Shown: in pieces, positions 1 to 15,200 of the stretch
Numbering within the stretch: position 1 is the first letter of the stretch
Layout: every line of letters begins with the position of its first letter
Source of the DNA: Colias croceus
Taxonomy: Eukaryota > Arthropoda > Insecta > Lepidoptera > Pieridae
NCBI RefSeq assembly: GCF_905220415.1
Contig: NC_059539.1
Coordinates: forward strand, 4,216,001 to 4,280,000
Length of the DNA stretch: 64,000 bases
Direction: 5' to 3'
Position numbers and translations under genes: made by a program
The notes under the pieces: generated by a model
What the model saw: only the letters and a program-made list of their open reading frames with translations
What the model was told of the DNA's origin: nothing
Databases searched by the model: none

Positions 1-69
1 AGTGCTTAAACATTTTCTTGTTCATATTTTAAAAATTATGCAGGAGAATTTCTTTTTTATCCGTGATAG

Positions 70-243
70 GTTTACTACCCGGTGCGGCACGCACTAGTAG
101 GACACATGGTGGCGGCCATGCAACGACTTGGCTTCTCCGCCACTGCGTCTCTGGAGCATCGTCGTCTTGCTGTCGACCTCGCTGAGGTGGCGCTTAAGTG
201 GGAGCTGCAGAGGATTCGAGATCATACACCTGAAGATCATGTG
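70..243 (+). CDS. TRRAP: TRRAP exon 1 of window
   Basis: The acceptor is read as TAG at 67-69 after a pyrimidine-rich run, and the donor is GTATGT at 244. Residues include GHMVAAMQRLGF and RRLAVDLAEVALKWELQRI, matching the late HEAT region of TRRAP. The GTG at 82 is an internal valine, not a start. The 5' edge is the least certain boundary of the gene because the preceding exon is outside the window. Confidence 0.85.
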
Positions 244-3200
244 GTATGTGCAAACATAATTTACTTAATTGAACACATTGCAAGTGCATGTGTATTATAT
301 TCAAAAAACATATTTTGAAATACAGAAAATTCTGAATGTAAAAGATATATTTTGACTAAAACTTATTATTATTTAATGTCCCGTTCATCTACAATTCTAT
401 CTCGAATTCAATTAGCTTTAGTTAATTAACTTTGAGTGGATTATTATTTTTTCTTAGTATTTCGTATTGTTGGATGCGTGAATCCAATAATCTGCTTACA
501 TTACTAATTATTTTATAAAACCAGGTGGCAACATCACCAAGCGGCGCAATGAAGCGCATATCGTCCGAAGACAGCGGCAACGAAGTGCGCAAAGCCCTGA
601 ACACGGGTTGGGCGAGTCCGCAAGCATCGAGCTCTCGCGTAGAACCGGACGCAGCCAAACCGCTTGATAGACAACACGTTGACGTCGTCGTCAATCTGTT
701 GCTTAGACTCGCCTGTCAGGTACTGTACACATTGTTTCAATTGTCCTTCGAGACGTTAGCTGTTGCACGCTAGTCACAATGATGGTGGGATATGGCGAGG
801 AGACACTGCTGGCTTTGGTTATATCGCTTTTTTAGTGAGCTGCTTCTTTTATACTTCATTTGTCGCTTTTGAGTTTTTAGTTTTTACCTTTTCTGTCTTT
901 TTCTCATGTTTATGTTAGTTTCATACAATTTTATTTTAATTACTCATATAAGTTTTAATTACTCATTAACTTCTGTTTTACTAGATTCTTTTCAATTCTT
1001 TCTTTTGTAAATCTACCCATTTCTTATTTAGTTATTTCACTGTTTTATTCAAAAACCTTTAAACTTTGTTTAACTTCTCCTTAATTTCATGTCAACACTA
1101 AACAATCCATCTCATTCACTCTACTCAAAATTCATTTTCCACTGTCTCCCTCCACACCATGGTGTACGCATACACGAATATAATATAAAGCTTGCAGTTT
1201 GCACAGTTGACGTCCCCGTCGCAGGTGAACGAGACGGCGGTGGGTGCGGGCGCAGGGGCCACCGGTGCGGGGGCCAGTGCGGCGGGGGGCACTGCTCCGG
1301 GCAGCGGGGGCTCGCCCGCCGAGCAGCTGTCGCGCCGCTGCGTGCTGCTGCTCAAAGCAGCGCTCAAGCCGGACGTGTGGCCGCATCTGTGCGAACCGAA
1401 GCTCGCGTGGTTGGATAAGGTACAGTTCAAATTGATTGATGCTATTTGTAATTATTCGTATACTGAATTTGATATAATTTTTTAGTTTTATGGCATTCAA
1501 ATGCTTTATAAATTTACAAATAATGGAAAAAATTAAGATTAATTGTTATTACATAAGTAGATGTTATGATAAATTTTGAAGCAATTTTCTGTAAGGTAAT
1601 TTATAAGGCAATGTTTGTTCTTGTTTACGTTCTATAGGAATAATTTATCTTTAGAACTTAATCGCATAACCTGACTTAATTTTTACATTACTCACAAACA
1701 TAAAAAAACCATTATTTTGAGCTATACGTATTTTCTCTTGCACAAATACACTTCTGATTTCAAAAGTAACATTCAAATTATCTTTAAAATCCTAAAGGTG
1801 TTTTCGAGCGCTGAAAGCAACGCAGGCGCGTGCGCTAACGCGTGCACAGCGCTTGAACTCCTCGTGTTCCTACTGGGAGTGTTGCGTCGGGAACAAGTGC
1901 TCGCAGCGCTGAAGCCGCTGCAGCGCGGGTTGGCTGCGTGTGTGGCATCCACTAACCCGAAGATAGTGCGATTGACGCACAACTTGCTGGCTAAGCTCAC
2001 TGCGCTCTTCCCCACTGAGCCGTCTGGTGCTGCGCAAGCTTCTAAGGTAATTCAATAATTAAGAAATCACATCAAAGACAGATTTCAATTACTATTTATC
2101 ATTCTAGGAATGAAATAAAATTTGTAATCATCTTTATTGCAATCTTTTGAATTTAGCACTATTAATATTTTTGAAAACATTTAACAAGCTATTTTAATAT
2201 CTATGTTTTTAAATTTTTAGTATGAAGAATTGGAAACACTGTATGCGTGTGTAAGCAAGTATGCTTTCGAAGGATTAGCAAATTATGAGAAATCGGCACC
2301 AGGAGCAGGCGCTAACTCACTGTTGGGACCGTTAATGATGTTAAAGGTAAGGAAGACTTGTTATTTCATTGCTTCTAATACTCGTGACACCATTGCTGAA
2401 TATATTTAAAGACTTGGCGATCTTTATGTAGTCGGGATACATAAAGTAAGATCCTTACTTTTTTCTACGCAACATAATATTATTAAGTACTGATTTATCT
2501 ATAATCTAATATTATTTTATCAGGCGTGTTGTACATCGAGCGCCGGATACGTAGACCGACTCTTGCTACCACTTATGCGTGTGTTGCAACGAATGGCCAG
2601 GGACCATGTGGCGCCTAACCCGGATACCGCTACTTCAGACCTACTCGTAAGACTATCATTTAGATAATATAAATTTGGTGTCGATTATACAATATAATAT
2701 AACCGTATAGATTTAATATTGTTTTACGATTTTTTTTATATTGATCGTTTATTCTTTTACTTTAGATTTTAGCACTAGATCTACTGAAGGCAAGAGTATC
2801 AGTGATGCCAGTAGAAACCAGGAAGACATTCATTGGAACAATACTGGTTGGCCTAATTGAAAAAACTAATGATGCCAAGGTGAGAAAATATATTAGTTGA
2901 ATTTTCGATAGTCTGAAATTATCATTACAAATATTGATGTAAAATCTTAGTTAGTCTATTCTAGATAATATTATCTAATGTAGTACTAATATCACATTAT
3001 ATTAGTATGAACTACATAAGAAACTCAAAATTGGTTTAAACCACTAATATAGTTGATTTAACTAGACACAGAAAATGTTTTGAATTTAAATTTGTTTAAT
3101 GAAAATTGTTGGCACTAAATTTACACTACCATATTATGTAAGTGTTAGTGTGTATTATTTAAACACTTAATTTCAAAATACCCTCTTCCAGGTAATGAAA

Positions 3201-6200
3201 GCAATAACCCGCATGGTAGAAGAGTGGGTGAAACACCGCACAGCGGGTGGCTCTAGTTCTGCAGGAGCCGCTCCTTCGCTCAGAGAGAAGTCGATACTCT
3301 TGGTCAAACTTATGCAATATGTGGAGAAGAGATTCCCCGATGACTTGGAGTTGAATGCACACTTTTTGGATCTGGTTAATTATGTGTACAGGTAAGGTTT
3401 TTTTTAATAAACAAACAATAACTTGTCAGTCAACATATTTTATAAATTAATTGTGTAAACTAGCTATTAAGAATGTGTGATTTTTATACCTCATAAAGTA
3501 AATATCTAAAGATATATATAGAAATCTAATTGCTAAATACACACCCCATATTATAATAATCAATTTTATTTATCTTTCGACAGGGATGATCAATTAAAAA
3601 TGACTGAACTATCAATGAAGCTGGAACCTGCTTTCCTAGCGGGCTTGCGTTGTTCCCAACCTCACATTAGAGCTAAATTCTTTGAAGTGTATGACGCGAG
3701 TGTCAGACGTCGACTTTTCGATCGGCTGTTGTATATCGTGTGCTCGCAGAATTGGGAACATATTGGACAACATTTCTGGATTAAACAGTGTTTGGAGTTA
3801 CTGCTAGTGACCTGTGTGTCAAGTGAGTATAGAAATGCGCTATAAAATTAAAACAAAAACTTATTCACATTATTTGACGAAAAGAATTAAGTCTTTTTGC
3901 AATCAATTACTTAATCGCATTGTTCAATATTTGATATCCAACTTTTATATTATCGTTAACAAATGTGTTTGTTTTTATTTCAACAGGTACCCAAATTAGA
4001 CTATCCAATACAAAATATCTATTGCCAAATATAACGGCTGTTATAAACTGGGCTGACAGCGAAGAACGGAAATCATTCGCTATATTTAGTAATGTGAAAG
4101 AAGAGTCATCTGATGGCTTCAGTGATTCACTTGATCCTGATAAGGAAGATGTATTGGATATGGATTTAGACTCTAGTTCCAATCAAAAGGATGACTTGAC
4201 TAAGAATGTGCCTAATAGGTGAGTGAATAAATAAAGTATATGTCAAGTGAATTGTATCTAATGTAAAACATCTTCATATAGTATTGTATACATTTTATTT
4301 TATAATTATAATATTATAATTATTTTTTATTATAAATATTATATACATTTTATAATTAATATGTTTGTTGAAGACAAGGATAATGATGTCCGACTAATTC
4401 TAAATGTAATCTATTTCTAAGTATTTGTTATAACTAAAAAAACAATATAACGCGAACACAAAGTACTTGTTCACGTTGACTCGATATTTATGTGATACAT
4501 AAAAAAATCATTTATTTAGCACCAAAACTCTGACATAACACAATTATTTTGACCTTATATTATTATGGTATTATATTATTTGATAATTTTTTAATTTGTA
4601 CCTAGAATCGTTAATATTCTATGCAATACGATAAGCAGCACACAATACTCATAACACTCACACTTGCAGACAACGTGCGCTCAACCAGATAGTGGCCAAA
4701 CAATCCGAGTTCGTAGAGCTCGCCCGGCGCGTGCGCACGGAACAACTAGTGGCGGCGGCCGCGCAGCTCTGCCACATGGACGACGCGCTAGCGCACCACA
4801 CCTGGCTGCGGCTGTTCCCCAAGCTGTGGACCACATTCGACGAGCGACAGCTGCCGGTACGTGGCATTATTTTATAGTGGGAAAATCTTGCATAGATACC
4901 CCCAGGCTTCCCAGGATTATGACGGATTCTTACCGACTGGTGTATGGAAAATAAGACAAAAATATAAATTTTTAATGCTTAGTGCACATTTAACGTTAAC
5001 GCAATCTATTAATCCATAATTTTATTCACAGACAATAATGAATGAGATCGTACCATTTATTATATCTGGGGTCCATGTGATCCAACGCGACCAGCCATTA
5101 AGTGCTCTCAACACATTCATCGAGGCTTTAGCGCGTTGCAATCCTCCAGTTTCTATCAAACCGTAAGTATTTATTCTACTAACCAATACTCCTATAAATT
5201 TTTTAAATAAATTATGTACAATATATGTATTTTTCTTTTGTAGACCAATGATGAAATACCTCGGAAAAACACATAACCTCTGGCATCGTATGACTCTCAA
5301 TTTAGAGCAGATGGCAATCGACCAAGCAGCGGGCAAGCCCATACGCGATGCGCTTGAAATTTATGATTATGATGTAGAAACAACTACACCGTCTGTACGT
5401 ACATATTCATTACAATTTAGATTTAGACTTGTCTAAAAGTATGTAAATTGAATCTCGAAATGTTGATTCTGAAAATTCTTTTCATTTCTCAGGAAATTAT
5501 GGATTCATTGAGTGACATGTACGAATTATTACAAGAGGAAGACATGTGGTCAGGATTGTGGCAGAAACATGCCCGATATCGGGAGACCAATGTAGCTATT
5601 GCCTATGAACAACAGGGATTCTTTGAACAAGCCCAGGTAGGATTCACATAACTAGTGTTTTTTATTAAAAAAAATTATTTATGTTATAATATCTATTCCT
5701 TATTGCTCCATATGATAAATTCTCTATTTTTGCTTCAACAGGCTGCATACGACGTTGCAATGGCAAAATTAAAACAGGAATACGCGACTAATCCATCGTC
5801 ATATAACATGCACAAAGAATGCACGCTTTGGACTCAACATTGGATTAAATGTGCAAAAGAATTGAACCAATGGGATTCTTTATTAGAATTGGGATTAACG
5901 AGAAATGTTCGTGATCCGTTTTTGATACTGGAAAGTTCTTGGAGAAATCCAAATTGGCCTACAATGAAGGAAGCATTGGCAGAAGTGGAATATAATTGTC
6001 CAAAGGAATTAGGTGAGTAACATTTTCTCGATAATCAATTTATCATGTCGTGATATCAAATATATATCAGAATTTCTCTTCTTATTGATTTTCAGATTAT
6101 TTTTTGCCACAATCTATATTTTTTTATTATAACGTTTTTCTTATGGTACTGGTTTAAAGTATGTTTTTCTTATATCGGGTTTAATAATGCATAATTCGTA

Positions 6201-9200
6201 AACTCGATAACGTAAGAACGTTACGTAACATTTCACGTGTTCGCAGCGTGGGTGGTGAACCTGTACCGCGGGTACCTGTGCATCTGCGCGGGCGGCGAGC
6301 AGCAGCTGGGCGGCGTGGAGCGGCACGCGGAGGCGGCCGCGGCGCAGTGCCTGCGCGAGTGGCGCCGCCTGCCGCGCCTCGTGTCGCACGCGCACCTGCC
6401 GCTGCTCCGCGCCGCGCAGCAGCTCATGGAGCTCAGCGAGGCGGCGCAGATACACACGGTGGGTATACACCCGTGCGATTACACGGGGCTGGATGAAGTG
6501 AGGCGGAGCTCATGTAACGTGAGTAGCCGTGTGGCGGCTGGGTGCAGTACTGCGGCGCGGATATACGCCCTGCGAGTAGTGACGTGGAGTGTAACGAGTC
6601 TGTCTGACCCCTAATGCCCGTGTGGGAACTTTTTTACAGGATGAAAAAGGGTCAATTGTATGTTCACGTCTGCACTGTGGTCTTTAGCTTCCAAAATAAT
6701 GTGTTATCTGTATAAAACATAAGAAAAATAATATAAAACTTATAATATAAATGTTTTCTATTTGCAGGGATTAGTTCATAGCCGGCCTACATCACTACAC
6801 GATATGAAAGCAATAGTGAAAACTTGGCGCAACCGCCTGCCAGTGGTAGCAGATCCACTGTCTCACTGGGGCGCTATTTTCACGTGGCGACAGCATCACT
6901 ATCAGTTCATCGCTTCGCATTATGACTCGCAAGCGGATCATGCATCCAATCATAGCATGCTAGGCGTACATGCTAGTGCACAGGTAAATACATAAGAAAT
7001 AGGTCACTCTACTGTTACATTGCTAAAAAAATTAATAATGTTAATAACGTTTTTGTTTTGCTTTTTTTTCAGGCTATTATACACTTCGCGAAAATAGCGC
7101 GGAAACATAACTTATCCGGCGTGTGTCTTGATTCCTTGCATCGTATTTACACAATACCAAGTGTTCCCATCGTGGACTGCTTCCAGAAAATTCGACAGCA
7201 AGTCAAATGTCACATACAAATGTCTTGGACGGAAGGCAAAGACGAATTACAGGAAGGGCTGGATATGATAGAATCAACCAACTTCAAATACTTTACGAAA
7301 GAAATGACGGCTGAGTTTTACGCGTTCAAAGGATTGCTTTTGGCTCAATTGGGCAGGTCTGAAGATGCGAACAAAGCATTCGCAGCGGCTGTTCAGCTAC
7401 ATGACACATTGGTGAAGGCTTGGGCACTTTGGGGAGATTATTTGGAACAAATATTCATAAGAGACCCGAGACAGATATCAGCTGGTGTGTCGGCCATGAC
7501 GTGCTTCTTGCACGCATGTCGGCACCAGAATGAATCAAAGTCGAGGAAATATTGCGCTAAGGTATGTTAAATTTAAATCAAATGTTTACGGAATATTTTA
7601 TACTTATATCAGTTCAAGATACTATGAAAAGTTTTTTAAAATTGATTCCAAATAGTTCTTTTTCCGCTTTTTTTTATCAAAAACGTAAATGATTAGAATG
7701 GAACATTTTGAAATGAAAGTTGTTTTAAGCTATTGCATAGCTTCTATCGCGGGCCTTGAGCGCCGGGACCGAATCCAGAAATTGCGTAACGAACAACCTC
7801 ACGCTCCCCAATCCGATGGGCACGTAGGTGTGGCTTGAAGGCATAGCATGCAATAGCTTTACCGCGGCAGTCCCCGAGTGCCACACGTCTTTTAATTTTA
7901 ATTTTATTTATTTCTTATATTATCAGGTATTATGGATGTTAAGTTTCGACGACGACAAGAACAGTTTGGCGGATGCTTTAGATAAGTACAGCGTGGGCGT
8001 GCCTCCGGTACAGTGGTTGCCATGGATACCACAACTGTTGGCTTGCCTTGTGCAGTACGATAGTAATGTGATACTCAATCTATTGAGTCATGTGAGTTTC
8101 TTATTTTTTATCCTATATTCTAGTTTCCAAAAAATTATATTTAGATGTGATTGAATTTGTTCAACAAGTACCTTAATTTTTTTTTTTAATATTTTCATTT
8201 GACTTAAAAGCAAATCTTATCGTAATTTAAAGGTTGGAAGATTGTATCCTCAAGCTGTATACTTCCCCATACGCACATTGTACCTGACACTAAAGATAGA
8301 ACAACGAGAGCGGCACAAGACCGCCGAATTGTCTGCTCATCTTCCATCTACATCCACGGTTTGTATAAATTCAATATTATGGTAAATTCTTTTTGAGATT
8401 TTCCTCAATTTTGTGTGTTTATTTGGTATAGATTTTTTAGCATTATTTATTAGATCATCTAAAATGAAAATAAATAGACCTATAAAATAAACTGTTACTT
8501 ATAACTGTCTGACTGACTTATGGTTCTGGTTCTGTGATTGCTCGATTTGAAACAAAAACTAAGAAATGTTAAAAGAATGTACTGATGACATAATTTATAA
8601 GTTTTTATCTTTATCTACTATAAACAATGAAATCCCTTTTCTTATCTATGATTTTTGTTTTGAACAACATAATTTTCCTTAATGCTACAATCAACCGTCA
8701 ACACAGGCGGCAAAGACCAACGAGGGCGGGTCCACACCAAGCAGCACGAGTAGCGGCGGCAGCGCGGGCGCGGCAGAAGCTGGGCCCATCAAAGCCACGC
8801 TGCCCATGTGGCGCTGCTCCAAGATCATGCAGCTGCAGCGTGAGATACACCCCACTGTGCTGTCCTCGCTCGAGGGGATCGTGGACCAGGTGTGTATTAA
8901 TGAGAAGGAATGATAAGTTCATGGTATCAACATCAAAAAGGAAACAATCAATTTACTCAATTTAATGAAAAATTCATTTGTTGAGTACAAATTGAGTTGA
9001 CCTTAAATTTATTATAAACTAGCGGCCCGCCCCGGCTTCGCCCGTGGTACATATTCACGTTTTCTCTACATAAGAACCATCCTCGTAATTCAAAGAATAT
9101 AATAAAAAAAGAATTAAAGAAATCGGTTCAGCTGTTCTAAAGTTATGCGCTTACCAACACATTTTGGGATTCATTTTTATATTATAGATTATGACGGAAT

Positions 9201-12200
9201 TCGAAGTCAAAACATTTCTGAGGTAACAAATGTAAAAAAGAAAGATTTTATAAACAATCCTGACCCGCTTTCGTGAAGGTTAAGTTTTTTACGCAAACGT
9301 TGTTATGATGATCTATCATCATAAACTTTATTCACGCACAAACATATTTTTGGAACGAATTTTCTTATCGCGCGTTGTGAAAGGGGTCTAGACGGAAAAA
9401 AATCTTACGAAAAGTTGTCACAACACTTTTTGCTAGAGTTGTAAGCCGTGCGGCGTGCGCGTGGTTCTCTGTCTGTCTCTCTCTAACTTAACACTTCGTT
9501 CCATCCGGATGTCCCTTGACATCGCTCAAGTTTTTTTTTATAAAATATATTCTGTAGGAAATTTTGCATGTTACCTTTTATTATCCCGTGATATCCGCAG
9601 ATGGTATGGTTCCGCGAGAACTGGTACGAGGAGGTCCTGCGGCAGCTGCGCGCGGGGCTCGCCAAGTGCTACGTGGTCGCGTTCCACCACCGCGCCGCTG
9701 TGGGCGTGGCCACCGTCACACCGCACACGCTCAACTTCATCAAGAAGGTCGTGTCCACGTTTGGCATTGGCGTTGGAATGAGTGAGTATACTTGTATAGT
9801 GCATGCGTGGGGTGGATTTTGATAATGGGGATGCGTTTGTTGATGATCAGCAGCAGGAAATAATAGGTAGTTTTGAGTTATTGAATAGATTGTTTATTAT
9901 TTTTATCTCTAGAGTTATATTTGTCGAAGAAATTTTTTTAAGACATTTTATGGAGATGCTGATTATACCTAGTGATGCGCATGAAGTGTATCCTTAATAA
10001 GACTTAAATAATATACAAGGTGTCTCGTATGTATGTAAACCAAAGTTCAATTGACCACAGTAGTCCAGATGCGGGACATCCTGTATTAAATGAAATTATA
10101 ATGTGACCATACATGTGATACTTTATCGTTATAAGTTTGGTAATGGTAAATTTGTTCGGCTCTAGCACATGATTTTAACGAGCCACCTATAAACTAATTT
10201 CTTGAAAATAAATAAATGCTATAAAAAATAAATAAAAACAGAATATTATAAAATGAAAAGTTTCGCTATTGACCTAAAAGATAAATCTTCAATTCGTAAT
10301 TATGAAATTTATTTTGTGTTTTTTGTAGAAACAAATTTTATTTCCTGAACGTTTATTATCAACGTTTATTTTCCGATGAATATCTATCGAAGGGTAATTA
10401 AAACGTTTTATACAAAACGAAGTTTTATTAGTTAACATTATTTTTATCAGAAATTAATTTGAAGTTTAATTTCAGAGCATTCTGGGAAGGTGAAGGTCGA
10501 TTAGTTTTTGTTTATTCCTATTAAGTTTTGATTTCTAATATTGATGAATAGCCAGGATAATCCAAATTTCAATTTCCTCATTAACATTGTGAGAAATTTT
10601 GCGAAAGAGATATTTAATTCCAAACCAAAAAAAAATATATATATATATTAATTTAATAATTTTGGATTATTCTGTAGTAGATATACTAACAATTAATTGA
10701 CATTACTAACATTTTCTTTGAAATATTTCATTCAGGCATTATCAATGGAAGATAAAGCATTAGATTCAACAAGTAAAAGCTCATCTTACCTCAATGCTTG
10801 CAGGCAACAAATATTTTTGTTTATTTTTTTGTGTAATGTTGCTTTCTTCTTCATTAATTATTATTTTAAGTTGGTTTAATTTGATTAGAATTAAATAACG
10901 TTGCACTAGGCTCACGTATTTATCGAGATCAATGAAATATTATGCGAGGCACTCGGGATTTCATCGAAATCATTATTTTTTAGCAGCTTTTTTTAAAAGA
11001 AACTGTGTAGACAGAAATCATTGCATTTCTATTTACACCATATATTTGAAAGTGATATTATACCAAGTATTTTATTTTATTAATATTCATCTACATACAT
11101 ACTGAAATTCCTCTTTTAAATTCTCTTTCATGCTGCTATAGCAGACTATCTTAGTGGGTATATCAAATTAAATATGTGTCTGCATTAATTATTTGCAAAT
11201 GTTATTGATTTATCCTTTATACGTTATGTATGTAACCGAAAGTGTTCCTATCCCATGTTGAGTTAAAAAGTGATTATTTAAAAGTTTACTCACGATATGT
11301 ATTGCACATATAGTTAAATATCACTTTGTCACAATCCAGTAGATTTTTTTTTATGTATTCACGCTATGCGATTTTATGTTATTTTGCGGCTACACACCCC
11401 TTTTGCATTAGTGGAATGAGCTTTTTATGGAATACTTTGATGTGTGTCAATTCATTGTTGCATATGCGAGCGTCGTTATACACATACTCCATTTTGTATG
11501 TCTACAGAAAGTGTTACAAGTTCTGTAAGTGGTGCATTCTCTTCAGCTGCATCGGAGAGCCTCGCGCGGCGCGCGCAGGCCACGGTCCAGGACCCCGTGT
11601 TCCACAAGATGAAGACTCAGTTCACCGCGGACTTTGACTTCACCCAGCCCAACGCCATGAAACTGCAGAACCTCATACAGAAGCTGCGCAAGTGGGTCAA
11701 GATCCTAGAGGCCAAGACGAAGGTGCTGCCAAAGTAAGTAGAGTCGGGCTCGAGAGCGACGACGAGGTAAATACGCTGACTATTTTTTGTGCCGTCCCTT
11801 AAATCTAAGATTATTTAGTATAAAGTAGTGGCTTGTCACTTTAACACTCACTAACACCTAACACGTATAATTTAACGCTCATTCATTTCCTATATTTGAT
11901 TGATCAATTTTTTAATAATATTTTATGTTTTCCCCGCTTTAGATCGTTTCTCATTGAAGAGAAATGTAGATTCCTATCGAACTTCAGTCTGAAGACTGCG
12001 GAAGTGGAACTGCCAGGCGAATTTCTGTTGCCCAAACACACTCACTACCACGTGAGGATAGCTCGGTTCATGCCGCGCGTGGAGATCGTTCAGAAACACA
12101 ACACGTCCGCACGTCGACTGTACATTCGCGGTCACAATGGAAAGATTTACCCGTACCTAGTTGTGAACGACTCTGGGCTCGGAGACGCAAGGCGGGAAGA

Positions 12201-15200
12201 GAGGGTATTGCAACTGCTGCGTATGCTGAACCACTACTTGGGCAAACAGAAGGAAACTTCGAGAAGGTTCCTGCACTTCACGGTGCCGAGGGTCGTGTCG
12301 GTGTCGCCGCAGATGCGTTTAGTGGAGGACAACCCGAGTTCGTTGTCTCTGTTGGATATTTACAGAACTGAATGCGCGAACAGGTATGTTTTGTTATTTT
12401 TCAAGTTATGCAAGTCATATATTTTGTACAGATAAAAAATTAAAGTATTGTTTAATACAGGGGTGTGGAATACGACGCGCCTGTGGCTCGTTACTACGAG
12501 CGGTTGGCCGCCGTGCAAGCGCGCGGTTCGCAGGCCTCGCATCAAGTACTACGGGATATACTGAGAGAGGTACGTACATAGTTTCAATGAAGAAAAAACT
12601 AAATCCTATAAAAAATAATCTGTGACATGCTCAATTTGACTCGATTCGTATCTTTTTTATTTCTCTTTTTATCGTTATTGCCTTTAATGGTTTTTTGTTA
12701 TCAATAATAACATTTTTTTGTGGGTAGGTGTGAAATCATTTGCATAGTTTTTTTTTATCTTGTGTAAATTTTAAAATTTTTGATTGAAATTATTTTTTAA
12801 CAAACAATATCATGTATATCGTTTACCATCATACACACAAGCTACATATTCGACAGGTGCAAGCTACAATGGTGCCCCGCGGGCTCGTCCGCTCGTGGGC
12901 GGCGGGCACGTTCCCCGCGCCCACGGACTACTGGACGTTCCGCAAGATGCTCACACTGCAGTTAGCTCTCGCGGCCGCCGCGGAGTATGCACTACACCTC
13001 ACACGCCTCAGCCCCGACCAGCTCTACGTGCACCAGGACTCGGGCCTGCTCAACGTGGCTTACTTCAAGTTCGATGTGGACGATGTTACCGGTGCGTATA
13101 TGTGGTCTATGTGAAATATAACGAGCTCGGTTGTCCGCTCTGACATAAAAAATAAACCGTTCTATCCTAGCTAACATGCTCTAGCTAGAGCTTCTATTGA
13201 AGTTATACTTCTTTTGGCGCGATGGAGAAAAATGATGAGAGTGAATTTTTACGATGCGCGCGCACACCGACACCTAAATTTAACAGCATGAAGTTAGTTC
13301 TAGGTGGTATGAAAATTGATAACTATGTTCAAGTTGCATATTCTAGTATTTTTTCCTTCTAACGCGTGTATCTAAGTACACACACTCTTTTTTAAAGTGT
13401 TTTATTGTTTACTGCACGGTTTTATTCCATATTCTATCAAGTAAATCTTTGGTACGCACAAAACAACAATACTATGAACTGAAATCATAAAAATTACATC
13501 ATTCAAAATTAAATACAAACTTTGTTAATTGACGAGAAATTTACACGTGCTTGAAAGTAATTAAAATAATTCGTGATCATAATGAGCTACGCCCACTTTA
13601 TATTATGGAATCTATGCGCACGTTTGTATAATTTAAAATTTAAATAACACAATCGAACTTCCAATTCCAATTAAGCATAATTATTAATTCTTAGCTATTA
13701 GTCCAGTACAAATAGACACGTGAAATGACATATTGGGAACACGTAATGTTCACTTTGATTGCTTCATAGTGTCACTTTACTTAAATTAAGGTTTTGATGG
13801 AAGTCGTGTGATTTAGGGCATGCGGTATCTTTAGGAAACTTGTTATATCGTAAATGTATATGAACTGATTAGCGATTTAGTTAAATGAGGCGAGTAGGCA
13901 ACTAAGCAAACTTTTATTTTAATAATATGAAGTAATTACGGTTTAAGCTCGATCCACCATAAAACAAAACGTATAATAATTGTTGATGAATAACAATATA
14001 GGTACTTACACATATTCTTAAATACTTTCTTTTCTTAGAAACTGAATTGTATTTTAAAAGCGAGCTATTTCAAACGTTTGTAGTGCCTTAAAATTATACT
14101 GACATAAAAAAACTAATGAAACTTTATTTAAAATAAAATAGTATAATGTAAACTGGAGATGAAAAACCTTACCTATTGATCTAAGTCAAGTAAAACCTTT
14201 AGTAATTTGTTATCAATAAATAGAACTAAAAAACACGAATAAAAACTTGTAGCGTTTGATTGGATATTTATTACTTTTGCATTTTATGGTACTTAATTAC
14301 AATCATTGTGAACCAATGTGCCTCCCGCGACTTCTCACGCGAGCATTTTAAATTCCCAGTCGCTATTTCAACGCCTTTCATTATTTTCCCAACAGAAAAT
14401 ATTTTGTCACTACACAAAAATTTCCATCCATTATTTTAATTAAAAAAATAATGTAAACGTAACAGAGTAAAATATATATAAATGTCAATAATTATTTACT
14501 GAAACTGTATTTATATAAGTATATCAATGACAAAATACCAATCAAACGAAAGCATAATAAGGCTTCTAAGTACTTTATCTAGTTATTAATAAATAGTCCT
14601 TGCATATAGAAAAGTAATATAATTTTTCTTGGAAGCTTTTTTACCATTGCCAACTTAAAACCAGTAGCTAGTTAATTATGGAGAATGAGGAGCGGTTTTT
14701 ATGTTATGGAGATAAATACATGGTACTAAGGACGATTGATAATTCTTAAATCAATTTATTTTTTTATGGCAAGCGCAATCTGGTGGAACTTTAGAACCGA
14801 TTTCTTTAATTATTTTTTTATTATATTCCTTGAAGTACGAGGATGGTTGTTATGTACAGAAAACGTGAATATGTACCACGGGCGAAGCCGGGGCGGACCG
14901 CTAGTTGGAAATAGATTTAGTGGAACTAATAATTGTAGAAGCGCTCGGTTATTGTTTTATGGGTTAATACTAAAATTTTTAAAATTATTTCTTCCCCAGG
15001 ATTAATATTCAGAGAAATACAAATCAAACAGACATTATTTCTGACACATAATAATTTATACTCAACGTAAAAATTTTCACAACTTATTCTAACGATTTAT
15101 ACCAGATCCGCAATAAAACCGTAAAAATTGTTTTCATTATATTTAAGTTCTAAAAGAATATAAGATTAATGGAAGCCCGACAGCCTTGCATTCCTTAAAC

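Noticed and set aside
82..318. GTG at 82 as a start codon
   Set aside because: Homology to TRRAP continues from upstream of this codon and the frame is spliced at 243.
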